NCBI GenBank assembly: GCA_034698045.1
Contig: JAQGAU010000004.1
Span: forward strand, 20,714 to 84,713
Direction: 5' to 3'
DNA: 64,000 bases
DNA from: Paramacrobiotus richtersi
Taxonomy: Eukaryota; Tardigrada; Eutardigrada; Parachela; Macrobiotidae
Both the position numbers and the translations under genes were made by a program. Below, piece by piece: positions 56,271 to 64,000 of this stretch. The stretch's first letter is position 1; every line of letters begins with the position of its first letter. Under the pieces are notes generated by a model that saw only the letters and a list, made by a program, of their open reading frames with translations, was not told the DNA's origin and searched no databases.

Positions 56271-57051
56271 CCGTCCCCCCATGTGTGGCGGTGTTCGCTA
56301 GTCTCCATAGTCATAGAGCAAAGTTAAACGTTTTACTCGGTTCAGGCCGATTTGAAAATCTGACGGCAGTGTCACGGCACTAGTCTGGCACGAGAATCTT
56401 GGTACCGAGATTAGCCTCTAACCATTCTCAGTGATTCTAATCTAGTCCTTGAACCCCTGAAATGTTTGCCAAGGAGGCTAATCATTGGAATGCTGTGGAG
56501 GTGGTCCGCAGTAACGGCGTCATGGACCGCGGTCTGGTTGTGGATGCGCAGGACTCTGGAGTGCTTGTGGATTTTGACGTATCTGGCAAGAAACCCCAGC
56601 TGATTCCGTTCCAGAATGTTTGGCGAACTACACTGACTAGGTTGTGCATTTGGATGAAATGGACGGAATCGTGGCTGCGATTCTGAAGAAGCTATCCAAG
56701 GATCAGCCTTGGCAATGGTACAGTGGAGAGGTATTAGCGAGACCATACTGCCCCGATGGTTTCGCATTGGTCGAGATGGGAGCTGGGAAGGATGCTATTA
56801 TTGATTGTGTTCGCTCAGAAGACGTCCGCATATGTAGCGGATGGCCCGACTACGCCGGAAGACCCATGCAGAAGCCAGAAGGCCGATTTCGTCAGAGAAA
56901 CTTGTGCTATTCCGCCTGGATTTTCTTACGATACGCAGTCCCGTGCGCCTTGGCGCAAGTTCTTTCCACGCACGAACCCGATCGGAGTGGTGGATGACCG
57001 GTTTCACTTTCTGCCCGACGTCGTGATTATGATTTCAACATTGGCGAAATG

Positions 57052-57187
57052 GTAAGAGGAAAAATAGCTGCTTTAGCCGTTTTTGCGCGGGGGTGACGGA
57101 CCCCTGCGGGGGGCGGAAGTACAATTTAGCAAGTATAATTAAAAGTAATTGTTTCGGGCCAAACAGCACAGCACAGAATGGTTTCAG
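57052..57187 (+). other. intron 1 of F-box-like copy 1
   Basis: Donor ATG|GTAAGA and acceptor GTTTCAG|ACA, 136 bp, phase 0. It corresponds exactly to intron 61939-61993 of copy 2. It contains a GC-rich patch (GCGCGGGGGTGACGG, CCTGCGGGGGGCGG) absent from the other copy. Confidence 0.7.
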
Positions 57188-57977
57188 ACAGCACTTTTGA
57201 CTGCTGGAATTCCGAATCCCGAAGGGGACCATGAGATGGAAGAGCCAAACCCCGAAAACATGAGCGACGAACCAGCAGCAAACAGCGTGGCCGAACTGAC
57301 TATCAGCGACTTGCCTATGGATAATCTCGGTGTGGGATTCTCCTATCTCGACGGACGTCAGCGGACCGTGATGCGCTCCGTGTGTCCTGCTTGGAATTAC
57401 GAGGTTTTTTCCGCAGAATGTTGTAGGGGATCTGAGCGCCTGCCAGGGAAAGGGACATCTGTAGATACTGGAAGCGTGGCAGTTTCACAGTGTGACTCCG
57501 TGGACGAGATCCGTTGACGATTACACGGAGCGGAACTGGGCGAGCATTGTTCTCGGAGCAGGTGGGTGTCTGCAGACGGTCATGCAGTTTAAACGTCCAC
57601 TGTCGGTTTTGGTATTGTAGAATGTACAGTTGGAGCCGGGACGCATCTTCATACCATCCAAAGCCGCCGTTGCCGATAACATGCGGAAAATGTGCAGTCG
57701 GCTGATCTTCAAGAACGCTACCATACTTGGCTTGTTCAACAACGGTCTGAATCGTTCGAATCTGGATCGTACGGGGACTTACGGCTTCCATCTGCGTGTT
57801 GAATACGGTAGTGTCGGTGCTGGTTCGACAGACGAACCACTGGATTGTCTCGATAGAGCTGCCGCCGATTTTGCGGATCCAAAGTATTGCTGTGTCCTGG
57901 TGTGGGTTTCGTTAATGATCACCGACCAAAAACTTCCTCCGGGAACCGTACGCTTGCGAGAAACAACAATTATCAAG

Positions 57978-58139
57978 GTAAGCATCTCGAGCAAGAGCAG
58001 TTGTTTTGTACGTTATCGGTTATGGCTCTAAATAGTCTTGTATTACTGTGCGAACGGCAGACGGCTAGGTTGGTTTTCGATTTTGTTTATCTGTTTTGTT
58101 CGCCATTGTTTTACGTGTGTCGATGTTTTATTGCTGCAG
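57978..58139 (+). other. intron 2 of F-box-like copy 1
   Basis: Donor AAG|GTAAGC and acceptor TTGCTGCAG|ATT, 162 bp, phase 0, with a T-rich 3' part. The matching donor in copy 2 is changed to GAGAGC. Confidence 0.7.
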
Positions 58140-58301
58140 ATTTTGAAGGAATGGCAGAAAAACGATGCCCGATTTGGACCCGACACCGAGTGGCAGCATG
58201 TTCAGAGAGCGCGGTTGTGGGCGAATCTACGCATTTTACGCAATACTACTCTTTCCGTCCTGGTTGCTTTGAATGATTGCGGCGCATGGACATCCTTTTG
58301 A

Positions 58302-59067
58302 GGAACACTTAGCTGACCATGAAAAAGTGCACGTTTTTTTACAACGGGATCATGATTCCGACGTGGGAGTTTGATGTCCACATTTGTTTGTACCGTACTC
58401 GGCTCTTCTGTTTTCTGCAGCGAATGTTACTGCTGTGTCCACGCCGAATCAGTTTATTCTTTCAGACTTCGACATTCCGAAAAATTTTGCTTTTTACGGG
58501 ATTTTGGTTGTTTTTCCGTTGGTAACGGATTACTGGATAGTGTTCATAGCAGTCGTAGTACCGACACATTTTAATGGTCAACTCATAGTTCTCGCGTCAT
58601 CATCGCACCGACGTTTACAGATATCTTTCTCGATTAATAACGCTAACGTTCCGATATTTAATATCCGGTATTTGAGCACAACGCACCCACTCCCAATCAG
58701 CCGATAAGGTGTACGTGGTACTAAGTATGCACCGCCTTTTTGTCGAAAGCAGGGCTGCCACTGGCTGAAAATGCAGTTCGCTGTTCAGCCAATTACAGTG
58801 TTCGTGCAACAGTGTGACGTCACGGCAAAGAGAAAAGCCTTTCGCGATATTCTGTGGCGAGGATTGGCTGAAAACGCGAAAAAGGATGGGCCAGCGATGA
58901 AACGGAAAGCGTGGAAGGGCTGGTGGATAGAGGATTCACTGTAGGAAATGTGTGTAAAAGAGGAACAAATTGGGCTGTACAGATGTGTACTGTGTAGATC
59001 GAGCAGAGAACCGAAGCAAACGGCAGGATCAATTGTGAACTTTATCAAGAATCGTACAAACAAATGC
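58302..59067. other. no supported gene
   Basis: T-rich DNA downstream of the F-box-like gene with several overlapping frames in all phases. A 92-codon minus-strand frame (59063-58785) is Ser/His-rich and unsupported. Confidence 0.4.
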
Positions 59068-59149
59068 TCAAATCAGGAAGCAATCAAACACACACAAATT
59101 CTCAAACAGAGATATCGCCCTTCGAGCTGGTTGTTGACTAACGTTAACA

Positions 59150-59320
59150 GTTCCCGTTTTCATCTTGCTTCTCCTGTTGCGGCCTGTTTTAAGGCGTTGA
59201 AAGGGCGCTTTTTCCCATATGCTGAATACGCCATTCAAACGGAAAACTGCCAAACAAAACGATGCGCCTTCGATCTGGCCCGCATCTGAAATCGACCAAG
59301 ATTCCGTCCGTTTCTTTGTG
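59150..59320 (+). repeat. direct repeat, unit 1 (partner 60455-60625)
   Basis: Highly similar to 60455-60625: GCTTCTCC, TTGCGGCCTGTTTTA, TGAAAGGGCGCTTTT, CCCATATGCTGAA, ACGGAAAACT and CATCTGAAATCGA occur in the same order. A one-T difference in the GCTTTT(T)CCC run shifts the frame between them. Both units read GRF-x-PYAE-x-AI-x-TEN or a shifted alternative. Confidence 0.75.
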
Positions 59321-59783
59321 GATAAGCCATAGGTAGGTCGTTCAGTTCAAAAAGCAGGACATGAGTGTTATTAAAGTAATCTCCTTCCATCACCAGCAAC
59401 TTGTGGAGATCCGTTTCCTCACATGGGAAAGGAAGTTGCTTCCGAAGCATAATAACCGCCAAAGTAGCTGCATTCGGTACACTAGCTCTGAAAAGTGCAT
59501 ATTCGCAACCATAAGAAATGTCGTAACTACTATCATAGCTCTTCGGTGGATACCATTTCCACGGGATCGTTAAGTTTCAGCTGTAGTAGAACTTCCACGG
59601 AAGCGCAGAGCTCTGGCGTTTCGTCAGAGCGTTAACTGGATAGTAATATACCTGTCGATACCTTTGCAATTGCGGACGGACAGCGATCTGGCAAATCGCT
59701 TAGAGAAATGGGGTTTGCTGACGTCAATCCACCCATTTTCTACGGTCAGTTGAAAATCAAGTTTATTGCGCGCATCGAACAAT

Positions 59784-60442
59784 CTAAACAACCGACACGT
59801 CGGCCCAAAGGTACAACGTCTGTTTTAGATGGCGGAGTAGGTTGTAGAGGAAGACGAAACTAGCACTGATTCGCACCCCATGAAGCCCAACACCGAGGAG
59901 TCGATTGTATCCGTGTTCGCAGATTAATTGCTTGAAAACAAAAGCGCACTCCACGATGAATACAGACATAGAATCGCAGCCGACATCGAAAACAATAACT
60001 CGTGTTGTCGCGCTCCATAGACCGTGCCAGTATGGATGCTGACTGTACCGCCGCCCCTAGCGTACGATTGTCCACGCAGCCCTGACTATAATCCTGTCCC
60101 ATAGCGAACACGCCCGACGCATCCGGGCCCGATGCTCGGTCAGCGGATACTCGTACTCGAACACTTCAGCCAATAACGTCCTCGGTAAATGATTCAGATT
60201 GAAGTCAACCGCCGGCGGATAATGCAGGGCATGTTTTCCCTGGATCGACGACTGCGCCAATTTTGGTTCACTGGAACTCCATCGAATTTGCTGTTCGGAA
60301 ACAATAACCGTAGCTGTCCCACCGCTTGGTAATGACACGCAAACACGCCCAAACTATCCCTTTTCGAATTCTGCTGTAACCAGCATTCCAGGCTGCCACT
60401 TACACGGTTCTTCAAACATTGACTGCAGCAACAACTCCACAT
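59784..60442 (-). pseudogene. F-box-like gene piece, inverted copy 3
   Basis: On the minus strand the peptide VDFNLNHLPRTLLAEVFEYE, then TEHRARMRRACSLWDRIIVR, fits an F-box: Leu-Pro start, hydrophobic core, and R-x-R-x-A-C-x-x-W near the end, as in the neighbouring copies (RSVCPAWN). Before it, in other frames, are LECWLQQNSKRDS and a TVIVSEQQIRWSS stretch. After it come VFIVECAFVFKQLICEHGYN and SASFVFLYNLLRHLK. Several frame changes are needed, so this is a broken copy. It lies between the two plus-strand copies and points the other way. Confidence 0.45.
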
Positions 60443-60809
60443 GGTCGTTTTCTATCAGCGTCGTTTCGACCTTGCTTCTCCGATTGCGGCCTGTTTTACG
60501 GTGGTGAAAGGGCGCTTTTCCCATATGCTGAAAATGCTATTAAAACGGAAAACTCTGCCAAAAGAAACGATGCGCATTCGATCTGGCTGGCCCACATCTG
60601 AAATCGATGAAGAATCCATAAGCCACCCACAATGGAGCAAGCCATCGTTTCCCAGGACAGACACTGCGTTCTCTCGTATGACTCGGCCGCAAAAGATGAT
60701 TGTCGATAATTCGCCAGACATGCCCATGCAGGAAATCATGTTACATCTATCACAAAAACGTAAAGGGGACAGTTTTGACAACCACCTTGAAAATCCGAGC
60801 GCACAATAA
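60441..60809 (+). CDS. 122-codon open frame, unknown
   Basis: An ATG-started frame, intact to TAA. The first 50 residues come from the repeat unit 60455-60625 (FDLASPIAACFTVVKGRFSH). The rest is polar: TDTAFSRMTRPQKMIVDN, SPDMPMQEIMLHLSQKRKGD. It overlaps the start of the inverted F-box-like piece by two bases. A second frame over the repeat is also open and better conserved with unit 1, so the correct reading of the first part is uncertain. The family is not recognised. Confidence 0.35.
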   Translation: MVVFYQRRFDLASPIAACFTVVKGRFSHMLKMLLKRKTLPKETMRIRSGWPTSEIDEESISHPQWSKPSFPRTDTAFSRMTRPQKMIVDNSPDMPMQEIMLHLSQKRKGDSFDNHLENPSAQ

Positions 60810-60847
60810 TTTATGCGCGTCAGCAGCTCGAAACCTGGGATTATTTG

Positions 60848-61219
60848 TTACGTGCCTGTTGTCTTCGTAAAGCTGGGTCCTTGGTTGCTCATAGTTGCGG
60901 GGCCAAAAACCGTGCTCACGTAAACATAAAACAGGGAACTGGGATTAGAGGGCAGTAGAGTACTCCTCCGTAGGAAAGGGTAATAAGTAATAATAACACT
61001 CGTTCCCAAAATATTTGGAGCGCTAAACGTAGCCGCCGTTGTCAGTATGAAGACCCGCACTCCGCCATGATAATTACGCTTCCACTCCGTATTCCGTATA
61101 AATGACACTGCAAGAGAGGCAATACCTTCCAGCTCAGGGTATCGTGCAATACCTTCCAGCTCAGGGTATCGTGACCGGATATGGACACCACAACTGGTCG
61201 CATCAGCTAACCACACCAC
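60848..61219 (-). CDS. open frame with 9-residue tandem duplication
   Basis: A 123-codon minus-strand frame: YPELEGIARYPELEGIA near the start, then VSFIRNTEWKRNYHGGVRVF and ILTTAATFSAPNILGTSVII. The hydrophobic later part could be a membrane segment. The DNA duplication keeps the frame. No family is recognised. It is divergently oriented to the F-box-like copy 2 that starts at 61387. Confidence 0.3.
   Translation of the reverse strand: MVWLADATSCGVHIRSRYPELEGIARYPELEGIASLAVSFIRNTEWKRNYHGGVRVFILTTAATFSAPNILGTSVIITYYPFLRRSTLLPSNPSSLFYVYVSTVFGPATMSNQGPSFTKTTGT
61119..61172. repeat. 27-bp perfect tandem duplication
   Basis: Two identical adjacent 27-bp units (61119-61145, 61146-61172) beginning GCAATACCTTCCAGCTCAGG. 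The unit is nine codons long, so it is frame-preserving for the minus-strand frame. Confidence 0.95.
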
Positions 61220-61386
61220 CTGCCACGTGCACTGACTGTGACTTGTGAGTGCACTCAGCTGTTAGCTAGCTCGCTCAGTTACAAAACTGATCTTACTGTA
61301 CACTGCAGTGACTGCACTGTGCTGCAAATTTATTATGAATGCTCTTTGTTTGGCAATATGCATAATCAAAGTAGCAGACTCCTAAC

Positions 61387-63182
61387 ATGTTTGAAAAGGA
61401 GGTTTATCAGTGGAATGCTGTAGACGTAGTTCGCAGTAATGGCGTCGTGCAACGTGGTCTCGTTGTGGATAAGCAGGAATCAGGAGTGTTCGTTGATTTC
61501 GACATTACTAGCCTGGAACCCGCACCCGGGCTGATTCCATTTGGGAATGTATTTTTGAGCAACGTACATTATGACGGCCTTGATCCTGTGATTTTCAGAA
61601 AAGTGTCCAGGCACAGCCTTGGCAATGGTACAGGTTAGAGGTTTTAGAGGAATATTCTTCCAGTTTCACGGTGGTGGAAGTTCCAGCTGGAAATGAATTT
61701 ATTCTGGATTGTGTTCGCTCGGAACGCGTCCGTCTGAATCCCCGCAATTTCGGAAACCTCCGCGGAAGAATGGGAAGAGTGTTCTGTTCCTGTTGGATTT
61801 GCATACGAGCATTACGATGCGCAGTTCACTGGACTACGGCGTAAACGCTTTCCACGAACGCATCCCATCGGGGTTGTGGATGACAGGTTCCACTTTCTTC
61901 AGCTGCGCTACGATCAAGAACTTGACGCCGACAGAATGGTAAGAAAGAAACGAAGGAGATTGACGTTCCTTCTTTTGCACGTTGCTGTTGCAGGCATCTG
62001 TTTTGAATGATGGAATCCCCAAACTGAACGAGATGGAGAAAGCGGAACGTAGCCGCGATGTGGAGGCTCCACAAGAAAGCATGAACAACAGCGTCAAACC
62101 CGAAACATCCGTCCAACCAGAAGACTTGTCTTAATGATCTTGCCTTGGGCATGGTGTTCTCCTTCTCGGCGGACGACAGCGGACACAAGTCCGTTTTGTG
62201 ACTTGGAATTTCAAAATCCTCTCGCCCGAATGCTCCAGAGAGATGGTGGGGGATTCGAGTGCGTGCGGGAACAACGAACAGCAGTACATACTGGGAGCAT
62301 GGCTGTTTCACTGTATTACCAAGTGCACGAAACATGTGACGATTACAGTGCGGGGAGCCGAACCATTACTGCGCTTTTTCACGTGGTTATTCTGCGGAGT
62401 ATTATGGAACTAAAATGTCCGTTATCGGTTTTGATCTTGTGTAACGTGCTTATGGAGACGCATCCTATCTTTACACACTCCGGATCGACCATTGCCGAGG
62501 ACATGCAAAAAGTGTACAGTCGGCTGATCTTCAAGAACACAACACTCGTGGATTAAACACTGGATTTTTTCAATCCTTTTATAGCCGCACTGATGGCTTG
62601 GAAGAGGGCCCGTACGTTGCATATGGAAATGTGCGTATTGACTCATCAAACGAACCAAGCGATTGTTTGGAGAGAGCTGCTCGAGATCTCGCCGATCCGG
62701 ATCATTGCACAGCGGTGGAGCGACTTGCGCGAACGATCACCGGGACCAGTGGCCCCACTGGCAAGCAAGGTGATCCAGCCGAAGTAGATCGCCAAAGTCA
62801 GATTATCGAAGAGAGCATTTATGTCCTTTTTTTGGGAATGGTTCTATCTTACTTATTTTATGCGTTGTTTCTTGACCATTCCATCTACTTTATGCAGGAT
62901 ATATCACTTGCTCATGGTTGCAGGTGTTGAAGCAGTGGCAGACAAATGACTCGGTTCGGACCGGAAACCGAATGAAAGCATGTGCAGAGGGCGCAACTGG
63001 GTGCCAGTCTGCTGATTTTGCGCAACACGACCCTGTTGGCTCCTGGTTTGTTTGACAAAAGTGTGGATTCTGGATGCCACGCACGATCTGCGCGACGGAG
63101 AGGCGGATGCTATGCCCGATGGGGAAGAGAAGATGATTCCGACGAGGAGGACTCGGATGCCGAGCTAGATGATGGTCGGTAG
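61387..63182 (+). pseudogene. F-box-like gene, copy 2 (disabled)
   Basis: Paralog of 56462-58301. Exon 1 (61387-61938) starts MFEKEVYQWNAVDVVRSNGV and contains GLVVDKQESGVFVDFDI, QPWQWY, FILDCVRSERVR and PRTHPIGVVDDRFHFL. Intron 1 (61939-61993, 55 bp) has the same position and phase as copy 1. Exon 2 keeps traces of the F-box (LNDLALGMVFSF in one frame, GGRQRTQVRFVTWNFKILS in another) and QKVYSRLIFKNTTL. It ends at a donor mutated from GTAAGC to GAGAGC. The last exon starts at 62924 and has lost two bases. The RFGPDTEW block has TGA at 62973-62975 in place of Trp. The tail is acidic (EDDSDEEDSDAELDD). The several frameshifts, the lost donor and the nonsense codon make it a clear pseudogene. 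Confidence 0.7.
61939..61993 (+). other. intron 1 of F-box-like copy 2
   Basis: Donor ATG|GTAAGA and acceptor TTGCTGTTGCAG|GCA, 55 bp, phase 0, same site as in copy 1. Confidence 0.7.
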
Positions 63183-63904
63183 TCCACAGCACCAGCACGT
63201 TCACACAGATCTGCTGAATTACTGCTAAACGAATTTCTTGCCTTCTCCGTTATTAGCTGTTTAGTCAAAAAGCGTCAGGATCTTTGACCGCAGTAATGAC
63301 TGTAACTCATAGTTTTCGTAGCATTGAGGTCATGAAAATGTTTTGATTGCGTAAGTGCACATAACATTATGCACGTGTACGGTACATATTTGAAATCGAC
63401 TACTAATCCGTCGCTTTCTTTGCGATTGAGAGTCCATGGCGGAATAAACCATCGTCTCCTCGACACGGCGGACACTGTGGTGTCAGGTTGCACTTTGTCC
63501 GGAAAGTCTGATGAGAACAATTCGCCTAACTTGTCCAATGAGCAAGAGACAGATGACTTACCAACAAGGAATAAGAGATTCGAGTATACTGTTTGTTAGC
63601 GTACCAGTCTTCCTCGTTTTGAGGTTTCAGTTTCTGTGATGCGTTGTTCACAAACCTGCGGCGACGGATCTGAGTGAAAACAGAAAAGTATTGGTTCGGC
63701 ACTATCAGCAAACTTTGTCATACGACTGCCCCTTTAATACGGGAGGAAAATTGGATGCACTGCCTTTAGTTCAAATTCGCTGTGAAGGTCTCATTCGAGT
63801 CAACAGTACAATTCAACAGAAACCGAAATAACATGATAGATTGCCAGTTATATCTGCAGACTGCAGCTGAAATCCAGCATGCGGAAAGTATACAAAAACT
63901 GAGC
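63183..63904. other. no supported gene
   Basis: Frames at 63369-63599 (plus) and 63538-63275 (minus) overlap each other. The plus one is mildly protein-like (SLSLRLRVHGGINHRLLDTA) but unsupported. Confidence 0.4.
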
Positions 63905-64000
63905 TAACAACAATTTCCCCACGCCAGAGGCGGCGCGAGGTCCGGCCGAAGGGGGGGGCGTAGACCCTGCCCGCCCGGTTCGCCCGGTCAAAATCGCCGA
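63905..64000. other. GC-rich end of window with a G9 run
   Basis: The base composition changes sharply to GC-rich (AGAGGCGGCGCGAGG, then a run of nine G, then CCCGCCCGGTTCGCCC). It could be the start of another mobile element or of a new GC-rich region; too little is inside the window to classify it. Confidence 0.4.

Larger units (their letters stand above)
56462..58301 (+). pseudogene. F-box-like gene, copy 1 (frameshifted)
   Basis: Three exons are visible. Exon 1 (56462-57051) starts MFAKEANHWNAVEVVRSNGV, then GLVVDAQDSGVLVDFDV; further on it has QPWQWYSGEVL, DCVRSEDVR and PRTNPIGVVDDRFHFL. These look like two repeated small beta domains. Exon 2 (57188-57977) has an F-box-like motif, ELTISDLPMDNLGVGFSYLD then MRSVCPAWNYEVFSAE, and later MRKMCSRLIFKNATI. 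Exon 3 (58140-58301) has LKEWQKNDARFGPDTEW and LRILRNTTL. F-box proteins recruit substrates to SCF ubiquitin ligases through Skp1. Exon 1 changes frame near 56640, 56860 and 57012, exon 2 near 57508, and TAG lies at 57618-57620. Comparison with copy 2 places these as one-base indels. From memory the architecture resembles a family expanded in tardigrades. Some breaks could be assembly errors. Confidence 0.65.

Noticed and set aside
1-64000. A bacterial or viral multi-gene system
   Set aside because: No ribosome-binding-site spaced operons, no long uninterrupted genes, no CRISPR-like arrays with unique spacers. The direct repeats seen are minisatellites or transposon ends.

Overview
The window looks like low-gene-density DNA from an invertebrate animal. 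It is AT-rich through most of its length, has no long open frames (the longest is under 190 codons), shows short GT-AG introns, and carries fragments of typical eukaryotic genes: polyubiquitin, SUMO, a membrane-type guanylyl cyclase, 3-hydroxyacyl-CoA dehydratase and F-box-like proteins. The two F-box-like genes at 56-63 kb resemble, from memory, a protein family expanded in tardigrades. I therefore lean towards a tardigrade, but that is an inference and cannot be proven here.

Almost every recognisable coding stretch is broken by single-base frameshifts or in-frame stops. The window is therefore either a pseudogene graveyard or an assembly with residual indel errors. Nonsense codons, a lost splice donor and multi-codon deletions argue for real decay in several of the genes.

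Layout. 0-24 kb is mostly non-coding and holds old low-copy duplications: one module seen near 0.8-1.6, 5.3-6.1 and (inverted) 20 kb, and another seen at 12-16, 22 and 43.5-45.3 kb. A sperm-tail PG-rich-repeat-like exon lies at 4.8-5.2 kb. A later 2.1 kb insertion splits the 12-16 kb copy. At 24.2-25.4 kb sits a foldback-type transposable element with iterated terminal repeats and a perfect 9-bp target duplication. 26-34 kb holds minus-strand exon remnants, a guanylyl cyclase relic, the 3' end of a non-LTR retrotransposon and a SUMO relic. A piggyBac-type element with TTAA target sites lies at 36.1-36.7 kb. An HACD relic and a broken plus-strand gene occupy 38.5-42 kb. 45.3-49.5 kb has further plus-strand exon remnants. 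A second GC-rich foldback element is at 50.7-51.4 kb and a tandem polyubiquitin relic at 52.0-52.4 kb.

From about 53.6 kb to the end coding density rises. This part contains minus-strand acidic-protein paralogs with an in-frame 51-bp tandem repeat, two plus-strand F-box-like paralogs with matching intron positions, and a third, inverted F-box-like piece between them. These form a locally duplicated gene cluster. I found no rRNA, convincing tRNA, CRISPR or prokaryotic-style operon.
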